64,000 nt of DNA. Origin: Pseudomonas argentinensis (GTDB taxonomy: Bacteria; Pseudomonadota; Gammaproteobacteria; Pseudomonadales; Pseudomonadaceae). This document shows positions 28,400 through 38,717 of this stretch, piece after piece. Position 1 is the stretch's first letter. Each line of letters starts with the position of its first letter. The stretch lies in assembly GCF_001839655.2 (NCBI RefSeq), contig NZ_CP056087.1, forward strand, positions 2,604,001-2,668,000, given 5' to 3'. Made by a program: the position numbers and the translations under genes. A model generated the notes under the pieces. It had not been told where the DNA came from, searched no databases, and was given only the letters and a program-made list of their open reading frames with translations.

Positions 28400-29377
28400 T
28401 CAGTGCAGCCAGATGACGAAATCCATTGGGCTTGCGATTGGATCTGGATGGTGTCCGACCATCACAGCTTCTAGCACATTGATGATCTCTTGCGGCAATT
28501 GCCTCCTGGCAAACTCGTTCGGAGAGAGGATGGGGTTCGCAGGTGTGTCTGGCGTCCAATATGAACCGTAATCCAAATCAGACATGATGTGGCTAGGGCG
28601 GCGCCCGGCAAGTGCTCTTTGTAAGAAGGTTTGGTGTTGAGTTGTGACAACTCCAGAGACGTGCGCAAACTCCACCACTTCCCCGTCTTTACGATAGTAG
28701 CTGGCCGAGGTGAGTAGGCCGCATATTTCATTGGACAGCGGTGACACAGCCTCGAACATTCGCTCCGTCCAGCAGACTACGAGCAAGCCATAAGTTGGTA
28801 CGGAAACTTCTCCAAAACTTGAAAACTTTCTTTCAGCGCTGACGAGGAAGTCCTTCAATTTATTGTCCAGCGGAAGCGCTGGCTCCGCTCCAGAGAATTC
28901 TGAAATAACATCCTTGAATCCAGGAATCCTCGCCGGGAGTTGTTGTGTTGCCGAGCGGTTTTTAAGCTCGTACTCATACAGCGAAGGGCACTTCACCTCT
29001 ACCAATACGCGCCATTCTGGCCCCTCAATCATAAACTCGGGATTAGCTTTGCCTATGTCCGTAGGCTCCCAATCGAGCTTGAATCCTTCATCAGCGGGAA
29101 AGGCGTCGATGAACCTTTTTCCGATGATTAACTCGCAAAGCGCTTGAATAATCTGTTCATACACCGCTCGATCTGTCCCGCGTAGGGACGAAATCTTCTT
29201 GACCGTGGCGCAACCCGCTCCTGGGCATAGGTCTTCTAAAACGCATATCAGTTCGATGAATTCCTGTGCGAACTCGTTATGGGCGGCGAAATGGAAGTCC
29301 AAAAAATGACGTCCCTCTCCGCCAAAGATTGCGGCGTCAATTTTTTCACGCATCGCCAGAAAATTCTTGTGCGTCAT
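28400..29377 (-). CDS. putative PD-(D/E)XK nuclease-fold protein, 325 aa
   Basis: Soluble protein of unknown family. In the middle (about residues 110-135) lies NPEFMIEGPEWRVLVEVKCP, which has the spacing of a PD-(D/E)XK nuclease core: an acidic residue before the first strand, then E-V-K at the end of the second. The surrounding beta-alpha pattern fits, with helices earlier (CELIIGKRFIDAF). This suggests a restriction-like nuclease or a structurally related binding protein. It sits in an AT-richer patch with two ankyrin-type genes, next to an IS, a context often seen for defence or toxin genes. Function is not established. Confidence 0.55.
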   Translation of the reverse strand: MTHKNFLAMREKIDAAIFGGEGRHFLDFHFAAHNEFAQEFIELICVLEDLCPGAGCATVKKISSLRGTDRAVYEQIIQALCELIIGKRFIDAFPADEGFKLDWEPTDIGKANPEFMIEGPEWRVLVEVKCPSLYEYELKNRSATQQLPARIPGFKDVISEFSGAEPALPLDNKLKDFLVSAERKFSSFGEVSVPTYGLLVVCWTERMFEAVSPLSNEICGLLTSASYYRKDGEVVEFAHVSGVVTTQHQTFLQRALAGRRPSHIMSDLDYGSYWTPDTPANPILSPNEFARRQLPQEIINVLEAVMVGHHPDPIASPMDFVIWLH

Positions 29378-29553
29378 GTCTTTAATGTCTGCTGAGCGGC
29401 GGATATTCGGATGGTGACGATAGCCTACTCGAAATTTCGACGCCCCACAGCCTGCTTCTGGCCGATTGCCGTTGACGATGTACTGCTATCGGCCAATAGT
29501 AGGGGCGTGGGAGACTGTCAAACTGATTCGTCTCGTTAAGTCCTTCTAAATGG

Positions 29554-30696
29554 CTATGCTGATAAGCCCTGCTTGCAATAGCGCTCAATCAGTTCGCATA
29601 ACTGATCTACATTGCCGGCCGGAACAAACAAACTTACTGACCAACCGTCTGCACCTCGGCGTTGACTAAAAACCTGATAACCAATGTATTCACCACCATA
29701 GCGGTAACGGCTAATTAGCAGTGTACCGTCACCGTAGGTGAAGTCTGGCGTTTTGGAAATATGCAGCTTTTGATAGGGAGCGTCAGGGTCAAAATATATC
29801 GACTCAAAAAGTCCGGCTTTGTCTAATCGCTCAAATGCAAATTTGAGGTCACCCTGGTAGCTATAGTCGCTTTTTTCACGCTCACGGATCGCAGCGATGG
29901 GCTGGGTTTTTACTATCCCGTAATCCATTTCTTTTAACAGATGATCCCAGCCCTTCTGCTTGGCTATATCACTTGGTGTTTCGCCATGGGCATTTTCCCG
30001 ATGCACATTCACCATACCTTGCAGTGCCTCAAGAATGCCTTGGCGCCGAGGGCAACCATACTCATTTAGCGTCTCCGGGAAGTTCGCTTTCATCAGAGCG
30101 GTTGCCAAAGTTTCTCCTTCCTTGGTTAAGCCTTCCAGGATCTCTGGAGCTATAGCCTCCCATGGAATGGCGTAGGGATCGCCCATCTGAACAAGCGTGG
30201 CCAGCGCATCGGTACTGTGCTGACTGAGCATTTCTGCGTTAATGCGCTTGAACGCTTTCTTCGGCACGTAAACAACGTTGATAGAGTCCGCCCCAGCGAA
30301 GTACAGAAAATTTCCGGCAAGCTTCTTTTTGCAGTGTTTCTGGAGCGCATCAAAGAAGCGCTCGTCAATGTAGGTGCCGCTCTCATGTTTGAAATGAAGC
30401 GAGTAAGCTTCCTGCCGCTGAGTAAATGTGAGACTGAGTTTTTCGTTGCGACCGACATTGATTTGAATGTCGCTCGGCGACAGCTCTCCATTACTAATAA
30501 CGGCCAAGCGGGCAAGCAGCCCTTCATAGCTCGCAGGCTCATCGATGATGTCTGGCTGCAATGACTCGGTGTTGGCGGGAAGTAATTCGCGGAGTATTTC
30601 TGCAAGGGACGCCTTTTCTCTAGCCTTACTGGGCACTCGACCAGAAAAGGCTTTGGCCTGGCGCAATATATCTACGACGTGTTCGAGGGTATCCAT
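29554..30696 (-). CDS. hypothetical protein with ankyrin-like segment, 380 aa
   Basis: The N-terminal 160 residues form an unrecognised mixed alpha/beta domain. Residues about 195-255 contain an ankyrin-like stretch (MVNVHRENAHGETPSDIAKQ, then KGWDHLLKEMDYG). The C-terminal 110 residues form another unrecognised beta-rich domain. An AGAGA ribosome binding site lies before the ATG. It is on the same strand as the nuclease-like gene downstream and the ankyrin gene upstream; gaps of 176 and 332 bases argue against one tight operon. Confidence 0.6.
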   Translation of the reverse strand: MDTLEHVVDILRQAKAFSGRVPSKAREKASLAEILRELLPANTESLQPDIIDEPASYEGLLARLAVISNGELSPSDIQINVGRNEKLSLTFTQRQEAYSLHFKHESGTYIDERFFDALQKHCKKKLAGNFLYFAGADSINVVYVPKKAFKRINAEMLSQHSTDALATLVQMGDPYAIPWEAIAPEILEGLTKEGETLATALMKANFPETLNEYGCPRRQGILEALQGMVNVHRENAHGETPSDIAKQKGWDHLLKEMDYGIVKTQPIAAIREREKSDYSYQGDLKFAFERLDKAGLFESIYFDPDAPYQKLHISKTPDFTYGDGTLLISRYRYGGEYIGYQVFSQRRGADGWSVSLFVPAGNVDQLCELIERYCKQGLSA

Positions 30697-31028
30697 TTTA
30701 TATCTCTATCGGTACGGAATTTTTTGCCGTTAGAAAGACCGACTCTCATGAGTCGGTGGTGTCGTTATAAAGACTGTCAATCGCGCCACTATTCATTGGC
30801 AAGTTAGAAAGTGACTGCGGGAATACCTATTTTTGATCGCGATCATGTGAGGATAAGCACTCGGAGAGTGCGTTACCTCTATGAGTCATAGCCACTCCGA
30901 ATCACCACTGATTTTGTAAGCGTTTAATAACTGCTTCTGGCCGGTAGCATCCTATCGTCCCCGGCGGCTATCGGGCAGGACGGACGTTAAGAGTGATAAA
31001 AAATCTGCCCATTCCTACCGGAGCTTTC
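30697..31028. other. intergenic region between two ankyrin-type genes
   Basis: 332 bases with no supported gene. It contains a short GCTTCTGGCCGGT motif near 30931, one of several related GGCCG-containing intergenic motifs in this part of the window, and CCTATCGTCCCCGGCGGCTATCGG. Confidence 0.4.
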
Positions 31029-32258
31029 TTAAGATACTGTAGACAGATATTCAACGACGGCTTCGTGGCCATAAGCCCTTGCAAGATTTATTGCCGGAGC
31101 ATCGTATGTCAGTTCTCTATCTATGCCAAACCTGGGAGACTTGATATATGCAGTGTCAAGTTTCACACCCCTCCCCACCAGCATTTTTACAATCTCAAGA
31201 TGTCCGTTCGCCGCAGCCTCGGCTAGCGGGCTGCTAGGTGTCTGGCTATATAAGGGCAAAGATATCTTCATGTCGCCCGCTCCCGTAGGCGGCAGATTAC
31301 AAGCCTCGAAAAGTTCTTCTGATGCGCAGAATGCGAAGCCTTTCCCAGAGTAAACAATATATTTCGACGAGTCGGTGGCATGCACATCTGCCCCCAAACC
31401 AATAAAATACTCTACCAAGTCAATATGATTATGCTCGCATGCGGTAGACAACATAGTCCGATTATTATCAACCAGATCAAGTATGCGTGGCTCAATTCGC
31501 AACAATCGCTCAATTACACTAACCATTCGATGCTTAACAGCAGGTATAGCCATGTGGTAAGGATACTCTTGGGTACTACCTTTCTTCCTGCCTGCGTCCA
31601 GGCTATCTAGTAAATATTGCGCAATCTCTTCATGACCATTTTCTGCAGCCAATACTGCTGCGCGAACCAGCGTCTTTTTGTCTTTTTTAAACTCTACAAT
31701 CAGTTTGACAATATCCAGTCTTCCTTGACGCGCGGCTTCACCTAGCGGGCGATCATCTTTGCCTATCCTGCCGTATCGATCTTTTACGTAGGGGTTGCAC
31801 AATCCAGAGCCAACGAGCGCTTCGCAGCACTCGTAATTACCACTGATAACTGCGATTAATAGCGGGGGTTCGGTATGACGTTTCTTGTTTGGATCGAAAC
31901 CTTTACTGATCATAAGGCGAATCATATCAGCCTTCCCCAATAAAGCAGCCTGGGCCACAGCAGCTGTATAGGGGAAGAGCGCCTGCACATGCTGTAGCGA
32001 AAATACGTTGTCAGCAATCTTCAGGGCATTTTTTAATGCGATAACTTCTGGAACTGTCCAGTGATAGAAATTTATACTTTCAGGATTATTGCTTAGAATA
32101 TCTCCAATCCATGAGCCATTAAAGTTATGACCCAAGAAAAGACCTTGTTCAAGAAGGGAGTTGAACTTTTCGGCATCATCCGTGGCTATGGTTTTGAATA
32201 TTTCCTCTTCCAGTTCATCGGTTACTTCCAGAAGACTCTGAGGCCCGTGTTTCAACAT
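31029..32258 (-). CDS. ankyrin-repeat protein, about 409 aa
   Basis: Protein-interaction scaffold made largely of ankyrin repeats: EPPLLIAVISGNYECCEALV, RPLGEAARQGRLDIVKLIVE, AAENGHEEIAQYLL, TMLSTACEHNHIDLVEYF and PLAEAAANGHLEIVKMLVGR. No signal peptide or membrane segment. The ATG at 32258 follows AAGGA at seven bases and is preferred to an ATG five codons upstream. Codon use is AT-richer than in neighbouring housekeeping-type genes, suggesting transfer. The partner is unknown. Confidence 0.8.
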   Translation of the reverse strand: MLKHGPQSLLEVTDELEEEIFKTIATDDAEKFNSLLEQGLFLGHNFNGSWIGDILSNNPESINFYHWTVPEVIALKNALKIADNVFSLQHVQALFPYTAAVAQAALLGKADMIRLMISKGFDPNKKRHTEPPLLIAVISGNYECCEALVGSGLCNPYVKDRYGRIGKDDRPLGEAARQGRLDIVKLIVEFKKDKKTLVRAAVLAAENGHEEIAQYLLDSLDAGRKKGSTQEYPYHMAIPAVKHRMVSVIERLLRIEPRILDLVDNNRTMLSTACEHNHIDLVEYFIGLGADVHATDSSKYIVYSGKGFAFCASEELFEACNLPPTGAGDMKISLPLYSQTPSSPLAEAAANGHLEIVKMLVGRGVKLDTAYIKSPRFGIDRELTYDAPAINLARAYGHEAVVEYLSTVS

Positions 32259-32653
32259 ATCTGATCCTTCCATAGAGGTGATTATCGACTGACACTACTT
32301 CGCCTTCCGCGTGGCTCGCGCATCAATCAACAGCTATTTCCTGAATATCCGCAAGCAACCCAGCTAAGGTAGCTGCCAGTTTCGTGGATCGTGGCAGAGA
32401 AACGAACAGCTATCTCTATTTCCACTTATGACGAACGAAGCAACCCACTAGATTGTGTCCGAACGGAGATTTAGATCGGAAGCCTGCTGATCCTAGCGAG
32501 AAATTTGCCACCAGTACGAGGCCCAAATCGCATTATTAAACTCGACGCTCCGCCTAAAAGAACGCAGTCAGACCAGTTGTAAGCCAAACGTCCGCTGTTG
32601 GCCGGTTCCGGCCATTCGGGCGGGTTATATGAGAGGGTCTTACACTGTTGGCG
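32259..32653. other. intergenic region downstream of dnaE2
   Basis: About 395 bases between the ankyrin gene start and the dnaE2 stop. No supported gene. It holds a GGCCGGTTCCGGCC palindrome near 32600, which could fold as a short hairpin 3' of dnaE2. Confidence 0.4.
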
Positions 32654-35600
32654 TCAGTGAAAATTCCTGCTCCTCACATCCAGCCCCTTCAGTAAATCAC
32701 TCCTATCTGCCAGATGCCCCGCGATCAAATGCACCACACCTTCCTGATCCTCCAGCTTGCCCTTCACCTGCAGCAGCTTGGAATGCACCAGAGCCGATCG
32801 ATACTGCTCAGCCAAGTCCTTCCATACGATGACGTTGGTCATGCCGAACTCGTCTTCCAGGGTCACGAAGGTGACGCCGCTCGCAGTCGATGGCCTCTGC
32901 CTGCCGGTGACAATCCCGATCACGGTGACGTGATTACAGTCTCCCATTTCCTTCAGATCCTGCGAGCTCTTTGCACGCATCTTCTTCAGCTGAGCTCTGA
33001 GCAGCGCCATCGGATGCGGGCCCAGAGTCGTACCTGTCCGCGCATAATCCGCGTGCATGTTTTCCACGACGCTAGGCTCTGGAATCGCTACCGGCTTCTC
33101 ATCGGGCTCCTGGGCAAACAGAGGTAGCGGCTGCTGCACCGCTGCAATTTCCCAACGCGCCGCATGGCGGTGCCCTGCGAGGTTCTTCAGCGCATCAGCT
33201 TCAGCGAGGAGCTCGCGCGCCTTGTGATCCAGCCCCGCGCGCAGACAGAGGTCGCCTACGTCGCTAAAGGCCTTCGCCTCCCGTTCGACCTGAATCCTTC
33301 TGCCCACGGTTTCAGCAAGTCCCCTGATCATTCGCAAGCCCATTCGCAGCGCCGGCAGTCGGCGATCCAGCGCTTCCAGGGTGCAGTCCCAATCGCTCAC
33401 CGTCACGTCGACAGGGCGGATCTCAACGCCATGCCGGCGAGCATCCTGGAGTACCTGGTCAGGACTGTAGAAGCCCATGGGCCAACTGTTGATGAGGGCG
33501 CAGGCATAGGCAGATTGCTCATGACATTTGAGCCAGCAGCTCGCGTAGGTGAGCAGGGCGAAACTGGCCGCGTGCGACTCCGGGAAACCATAGCTGCCGA
33601 AGCCTTTGATCTGTTCGAAGATGCGAGCCGCAAACTCCTCGCTGTAGCCTCGTTCGAGCATGCCTTGGCGCAACCGGATCTGATGTGGTTCCAGCCCTCC
33701 ATGGCGCTTCCAGGCGGCCATCGATCGACGAAGCTGATCGGCCTCGCCAGGTGAGTATCCCGCCGCGACAATCGCCAGGCGCATGACCTGCTCCTGAAAC
33801 AGCGGGACACCGAGCGTGCGCTCGAAAACGTCACGCAGTTCTTCGCTTGGGTACGTCACTTCCTCCTCACCATTGCGGCGCCGCAGGTAGGGATGAACCA
33901 TGTCGCCGACGATAGGGCCGGGCCGCACGATGGCCACCTCGATCACCAGGTCGTAAAACGTCTTTGGCTTCAAACGCGGCAGCATCGACATCTGTGCGCG
34001 CGACTCGATCTGGAATACCCCGAGAGTGTCCGCTTTGCTGATCATCCGGTACGTCGCTGCATCCTCGGGTGGGATTGTCGCGAGCGTTAGATCCCTGCGT
34101 TCGTATGTGCGCAGGAGATCGAGGCAGCGACGGATAGCGCTTAGCATTCCCAGAGCCAGCACATCGACTTTCATGAGGCCCAGGGCATCGATATCGTCTT
34201 TGTCCCACTGAATGATCGTACGGTCTTTCATCGCCGCATTTTCGACAGGCACGAGCGTCGAGAGCGGGTGTTCTGAGATCACGAAGCCACCCGGATGCTG
34301 AGACAGATGCCGGGGAAATCCAACGAGCTGCTCAGTAAGGATCAACACCATCCTGACCTGCTTATTTTCCGGGTCAAACCCGGCCTCCTGGAGGCGCTGG
34401 GCGGGTGGCAGTTGATCGCTCCAGCGTCCGCAGCAATTCGCTAATGCCGTGACCTGATCAGGCTGCCAACCAAGCGCTTTCGCAACGTCTCGGATCGCGC
34501 CGGCAAAGTGGTAACTGCTGGCCACGGCGGTCAGAGCCGCACGCTCTCGACCGTAGCGATTGAAGATGTACTGGATCACTTCTTCTCGCCGCTCGTGCTC
34601 GAAGTCGACATCGATGTCTGGCGGCTCATTTCGCTCCTTCGAGATGAAGCGCTCGAACAGCATGGCCATCCTAGTCGGATCCAGTTCAGTGATGCCTAGC
34701 GCGAAACACACTGCGGAGTTGGCGGCTGAGCCGCGCCCTTGGCAGAGGATATTTTGGCTGCGGGCGAAGCGAACGATGTCATGTACGGTGAGGAAGTAGC
34801 TTTCGTACTGGAGCTCCTCGATCAAGCCAAGCTCGGCTTCGATCTGGATTCTCGCTTTGGGCGACATACCATCCGGCCACCGCCACGCGGCACCTTCGTA
34901 AGTGAGCTCGCGCAACCAGGCGGCTGGCGTTTTTCCCTGCGGGACTACCTCATGTGGGTACTCGTACTTCAGCTCGCTTAGGTCGAACGTACAGAGCGAG
35001 GCGATACGAACTGACTCGGCTAGAAGATCTGACGGGTAGAGGTCGGTCAGGGCGGGTATAGGGCGGAGATGTCGTTCCCCATTTTGAAATAGGTGTCCGC
35101 CTGCTTCAGCAACGATGCAGTGGTGTCGGATGGCTGTCATCGTGTCTTGGAGAGCCCGGCGACCACGCACATGCATGTGCACGTCTCCCGTCGCTACCAC
35201 GGGCATCTGGAGGGCTTCGCCCAGGCTGATCAGCTCCCTGAGCTTCTGATCGTCGTCCGCATCCCTATGCAGCTCTACACCAATCCAGGTGCGCCCTGGA
35301 AAGCGCTCTGCCAACCATTGACCCTGGTCAACCTCACGATTCGCGCCTGGAATCCAGATAGCTACAACCCCATGGTTGTCGCCATCCAAATCTGCCCGGC
35401 TGAGTTCGTACTGTCCTTTCGGGCTACGGCGGCGTCCGGCTGTGATGAGTGCGCAGATCCTTTGGTAGCCAGCCAGGTTCTGAGCGAGCAAAACGAGCTT
35501 GGGGCCGTCGGCTAGTCTTACCTCAGTCCCTGTGATCAGCCGGACGCCGGATTCCTTGGCGGCTTGCCAGGCTCGGACAATGCCCGCCAAGGAACACTCG

Positions 35601-35743
35601 TCAGTGATTGCCAGTGCCTCGTAGCCGAGTTGGCCGGCTTTTTCGAAGAGCTCCTTGGCGCTTGAAGCGCCACGTTGAAAGCTGAAATTGCTGAGGCAGT
35701 GGAGCTCGGCGTACTGGACTGGGGGACGAGTGGAAGTGTTCAT
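32654..35743 (-). CDS. dnaE2: error-prone DNA polymerase III alpha subunit DnaE2
   Basis: A 1029-residue C-family polymerase of the DnaE2 (ImuC) type, used in SOS-induced mutagenic lesion bypass. Order: PHP domain ([28 protein letters not shown]), palm with catalytic aspartates in [13 protein letters not shown] (about 376) and [10 protein letters not shown] (about 528), fingers/beta-binding region, HhH-like part, and C-terminal OB fold ([26 protein letters not shown]). The length is normal and the frame intact. It diverges from a SRAP gene across a LexA box at 35757-35776. The usual partners imuA and imuB are not next to it, which is unusual for a pseudomonad dnaE2. A decayed copy of its 3' end lies at 57270-57360. 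Confidence 0.95.
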   Translation of the reverse strand: MNTSTRPPVQYAELHCLSNFSFQRGASSAKELFEKAGQLGYEALAITDECSLAGIVRAWQAAKESGVRLITGTEVRLADGPKLVLLAQNLAGYQRICALITAGRRRSPKGQYELSRADLDGDNHGVVAIWIPGANREVDQGQWLAERFPGRTWIGVELHRDADDDQKLRELISLGEALQMPVVATGDVHMHVRGRRALQDTMTAIRHHCIVAEAGGHLFQNGERHLRPIPALTDLYPSDLLAESVRIASLCTFDLSELKYEYPHEVVPQGKTPAAWLRELTYEGAAWRWPDGMSPKARIQIEAELGLIEELQYESYFLTVHDIVRFARSQNILCQGRGSAANSAVCFALGITELDPTRMAMLFERFISKERNEPPDIDVDFEHERREEVIQYIFNRYGRERAALTAVASSYHFAGAIRDVAKALGWQPDQVTALANCCGRWSDQLPPAQRLQEAGFDPENKQVRMVLILTEQLVGFPRHLSQHPGGFVISEHPLSTLVPVENAAMKDRTIIQWDKDDIDALGLMKVDVLALGMLSAIRRCLDLLRTYERRDLTLATIPPEDAATYRMISKADTLGVFQIESRAQMSMLPRLKPKTFYDLVIEVAIVRPGPIVGDMVHPYLRRRNGEEEVTYPSEELRDVFERTLGVPLFQEQVMRLAIVAAGYSPGEADQLRRSMAAWKRHGGLEPHQIRLRQGMLERGYSEEFAARIFEQIKGFGSYGFPESHAASFALLTYASCWLKCHEQSAYACALINSWPMGFYSPDQVLQDARRHGVEIRPVDVTVSDWDCTLEALDRRLPALRMGLRMIRGLAETVGRRIQVEREAKAFSDVGDLCLRAGLDHKARELLAEADALKNLAGHRHAARWEIAAVQQPLPLFAQEPDEKPVAIPEPSVVENMHADYARTGTTLGPHPMALLRAQLKKMRAKSSQDLKEMGDCNHVTVIGIVTGRQRPSTASGVTFVTLEDEFGMTNVIVWKDLAEQYRSALVHSKLLQVKGKLEDQEGVVHLIAGHLADRSDLLKGLDVRSRNFH

Positions 35744-35756
35744 TGCTAGCAGGTTT

Positions 35757-35776
35757 TACTGTATGGATATACAGTT
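35757..35776. promoter_or_regulatory. LexA binding site (SOS box)
   Basis: TACTGTATGGATATACAGTT has the CTG-N10-CAG core with near-consensus flanks. It lies between the divergent dnaE2 (start 35743) and SRAP (start 35829) genes and could repress both until DNA damage. Confidence 0.9.
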
Positions 35777-35828
35777 TTGCTGCTGACTCAAAAGCGGGTC
35801 AATCGGATGCCGACGAGAGGAAATTGAG

Positions 35829-36512
35829 ATGTGCGGAAGACTCGCCCAGTACCGGGCGGCTCAGAAATATCTGGCGTCACTTGGATTGGACGCGCGCCCC
35901 CTTAGCCGCGTGGCCGGAGAAGATATCGCGCGCTACAACGTGGCTCCGCACTCGCAAGTCGATCTGATTAGGCCGACTGCTGACGGCTACATCTGGACTG
36001 CAGAGAAGTGGGGATGGACGCCAGCCTGGGATACCGAGCCTGCAGGGCGGGACATCAACGCGACGAGGGAGAAGGCAGCCAAGAGTAAGTACTTCCGGCA
36101 GATCTGGCCGCACCGGGCCTTGGTTTGTGCTGACGGTTGGTACGAGTGGTGCCTGGTTGACGGTGAGAAGGCCAAGCAGCCGTACTACATCCGCCGCTCA
36201 GATGATGAGCCTCTTTTTCTGCCAGCCATTGGGCAGTTTTCAGAGGAGGGCGTTGAGCCGGGAGGGCGCGAGGGCTTCAGAATCATCACCGCTGACTCTG
36301 AGGGCGGCATGCTCGATGTCCATGATCGACGACCCGTGGTGTTCAGCGCAGAGGACGCCAGGCTGTGGCTTTCAGATATTGGCTCTAAAGGAGCTGATCA
36401 GCTGCTCCAGGAGCGCGCGCTGCCCGTTGCTGAGTTCGCGTGGTACCCAGTAAGCCGTGCTGTCGGCAGTGTTCGAAACGAGGGGAGGGGACTGATTGAT
36501 CCCTGGTGTTGA
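35829..36512 (+). CDS. SOS response-associated peptidase (SRAP, YedK/HMCES family)
   Basis: A 227-residue protein that covalently crosslinks to abasic sites in single-stranded DNA and shields them. Hallmarks: catalytic C2 directly after Met (MCGR), N37 in YNVAPHSQV, E in DGWYEW near 106, and H in DVHDRRPVV near 165. Divergent from dnaE2 with a shared LexA box, so very probably SOS-induced. A decayed copy of its 3' end is seen at 57418-57489. Confidence 0.93.
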   Translation: MCGRLAQYRAAQKYLASLGLDARPLSRVAGEDIARYNVAPHSQVDLIRPTADGYIWTAEKWGWTPAWDTEPAGRDINATREKAAKSKYFRQIWPHRALVCADGWYEWCLVDGEKAKQPYYIRRSDDEPLFLPAIGQFSEEGVEPGGREGFRIITADSEGGMLDVHDRRPVVFSAEDARLWLSDIGSKGADQLLQERALPVAEFAWYPVSRAVGSVRNEGRGLIDPWC

Positions 36513-36679
36513 ATGAAGGTGTCCGCCGTGCACATCCCTGCCATGTCTCATGTCGAGAACCATTGCTCTGAAGAAAAAGTTTGAGTGTCTTCAGATCCTG
36601 AGCATTTTCACCTTGACGGAAACTACGAATTCCATAGGATTCGCAGCCACAAGGCTGTGGTTTCTGACAAGGATTGTTG

Positions 36680-38116
36680 ATGCGATACCTCTTTGGCTGC
36701 CTCGGCTTGACCTTGGCGCTTCTTCCCGTAACGGCCTTCGCGCAGAGTACCGAAGGCTCGTCCGCCACTAGGGCGAGTCTGCTCTCGGTTTACACCCAGG
36801 CAGCCATGAACGATGCTGAGCTGGCGGCTGTACGCCATGAGTATCGGGCGCGCACCGAGGCGACCCCTCAGGCTCGTTCGGGGTTGCTGCCGAGCATCAC
36901 TGCCGGAATGGTTAGCGAGTCGACCCGGCTCGATAGAGATAGCCCTTCGCTCATTCGCTCGCGCAGCGGCAATACTTTTCGTGCAAGCCTTACCCAGCCA
37001 CTTTTTCGCCTTGATCGCTGGTTTGAGCTCAAGGCTGCCCAGGCAGATGTCGCCCAGGCGGAAATGGAACTCGCAGCCAAGGAGCAGGCGCTTATTCTGA
37101 AAGTGGCGGAGGCGTATTTCGAAACCCTTCGCCAACTGGATGCGCTCGCCGCTTCGCGTGCTGAGGAATCGGCTCTGCTTGAGCAGCAGGCCCAGGCGCA
37201 AGGGCGCCTGGAGGGTGGTGTGGCCAGCATCACCGACGTGCTCGATGCGCAGGCTGCTTATGATCTAGCAAAAGCGAATTCCAAGGTTTTCCAGCGTAAC
37301 GTCGAAGAGGCCTTCGATGTCCTATATCGCCTGACCACACGCGAATACGCCCTTATCGATGGTGTAGACCATTCGATGCCGGTAGACCCTCCAGTCCCCA
37401 ACGATGCGACAGCGTGGGTCGATTCGGCTATCGAGCAAAACCTCAATCTACTTGCGACCAACCATGCCGTTACGTCGGCGGAAGAAAGAGTCAGGCAGAG
37501 CAAGTCAGGGTTTTCGCCTACCGTCGATGTGGTTGCCTCTTATCGAAAAGGCGACAACGACAGCTTCGGCTACAACAACCCCTCTGATTTTGGTCGCAGC
37601 GATTATCGCGATGATGTCGCGCAGAGCAGCATCGGCATCGAGCTCAACATCCCTCTCTACAGTGGCGGCGTGACTCGTTCTCAGGTGCGTCAATCGGTAG
37701 AACTCCTGGCTAAGAGCGAAGATGATCGCGAGAACGCCAGGCGTGAGGTGGTTCTGCTGACCAGAAGCTCTTATCGGGCGATCAATGCTGGTGTAGAGCA
37801 GATTGCAGCACGTCTGCAGGCGATTAAGTCGGGCCGGATGTCATTAGAAGCCAACGAAGTCGGCTTGAGGGTTGGAACTCGCAACATGGCCGATGTGCTG
37901 AATGCTCAGCGGCAGCTCTACGCGGCGGTTCGGGATTACAACAATTTTCGGTATGACTACATCATCGATAATTTTAAGCTCAAGCAGGCGGCGGGGATGC
38001 TGGCTGTTGGTGATCTCGAAGAGTTTTCCGGTTATTTGAAGTCGGATTACGATCCTGATCGTGATTTTCTGCCAGCTGCAAGCTTGGACTTAAATCAATC
38101 GAGCGGAGGGCTGTAA
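36680..38116 (+). CDS. TolC-family outer membrane protein of a type I secretion system
   Basis: A 478-residue outer membrane factor: signal peptide ending TAFAQ, then the duplicated TolC-type helix-strand repeat with long amphipathic helices (VAQAEMELAAKEQALILKVA; later REVVLLTRSSYRAINAG) and ITDVLDAQAAYDLAKAN / MADVLNAQRQLYAAVRDYNN in the two halves. It forms the trimeric tunnel through outer membrane and periplasm. The ATG at 36680 has AGGA six to seven bases upstream; two in-frame TTG codons precede it. It is the first gene of the island with two RTX proteins, an ABC exporter and a HlyD adaptor. Confidence 0.92.
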   Translation: MRYLFGCLGLTLALLPVTAFAQSTEGSSATRASLLSVYTQAAMNDAELAAVRHEYRARTEATPQARSGLLPSITAGMVSESTRLDRDSPSLIRSRSGNTFRASLTQPLFRLDRWFELKAAQADVAQAEMELAAKEQALILKVAEAYFETLRQLDALAASRAEESALLEQQAQAQGRLEGGVASITDVLDAQAAYDLAKANSKVFQRNVEEAFDVLYRLTTREYALIDGVDHSMPVDPPVPNDATAWVDSAIEQNLNLLATNHAVTSAEERVRQSKSGFSPTVDVVASYRKGDNDSFGYNNPSDFGRSDYRDDVAQSSIGIELNIPLYSGGVTRSQVRQSVELLAKSEDDRENARREVVLLTRSSYRAINAGVEQIAARLQAIKSGRMSLEANEVGLRVGTRNMADVLNAQRQLYAAVRDYNNFRYDYIIDNFKLKQAAGMLAVGDLEEFSGYLKSDYDPDRDFLPAASLDLNQSSGGL

Positions 38117-38252
38117 ACGCCTTTCCTGCAGATGATCCCTCGTGAATGTTTCAGCGCTTATGGCGACCAGATTTGTGGGCAACACCTCCGAAAGGTCTAG
38201 TTAAATAAGCCCAGAGCATTCGAAATTATGGTTTTAATTGTGGAGTTTGGAA

Positions 38253-38717
38253 TTGACTAGAATTCATGGTCTTTTGATTGGTTTATGGTTCGGGGTCAGT
38301 GCTGCTTTTGGGTGTTTGGCGGTTTTTTTTGTATCACCACCTCTCATCGTTAATCGATTGTATGGATGGGTTGATGATTATATTGAAAATTTTTCTGCCT
38401 TTGGATGGTCAGTTTCAATTTTCATCGCGGCGCTTCCTGTTGTTCTTTTTATTTTTCTTCGCAGTGTAAAGTTTAATGGTTTGCTGCCGCGGGCGGCGCT
38501 GATAGCATTATTTGCTGTTGCGATATCTTCTTTTTTTGGTTTGATTGGTATGATCGAGATGTCAGGGAGTAATGCGTTTTCTAAGTTTGTTAGGTTGTTA
38601 ATGCAAAAATTTGACTGGTTTGGTGCGCTTATTTTCTTTTATCTGGTTGGCTATTCGCTTCTAGTTTCACTTACGTTATTGTTCTCTATGGCACGCAGGA
38701 GCAGGGAAGATGTCTGA
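38253..38717 (+). CDS. four-TM membrane protein, candidate immunity partner of the first RTX protein
   Basis: About 154 residues with four hydrophobic segments (IHGLLIGLWFGVSAAFGCLA; WSVSIFIAALPVVLFIFL; AALIALFAVAISSFFGLIG; WFGALIFFYLVGYSLLVSLT). No family recognised. The gene is strikingly AT-rich. No ATG starts the frame: TTG 38253, with GGAG eight bases upstream, is the best start; TTG 38238 is an alternative. Its last eight bases overlap the start of the 1801-residue RTX gene, so the two are coupled. Small multi-TM proteins beside pore-forming bacteriocins are usually immunity proteins, and the RTX N-terminus has a hydrophobic hairpin-like segment. The immunity role is therefore a reasoned guess. 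Confidence 0.65.
   Translation: MTRIHGLLIGLWFGVSAAFGCLAVFFVSPPLIVNRLYGWVDDYIENFSAFGWSVSIFIAALPVVLFIFLRSVKFNGLLPRAALIALFAVAISSFFGLIGMIEMSGSNAFSKFVRLLMQKFDWFGALIFFYLVGYSLLVSLTLLFSMARRSREDV

Noticed and set aside
33403..34208. Frames opposite or shifted within dnaE2
   Set aside because: Overlap a gene with complete polymerase motifs.
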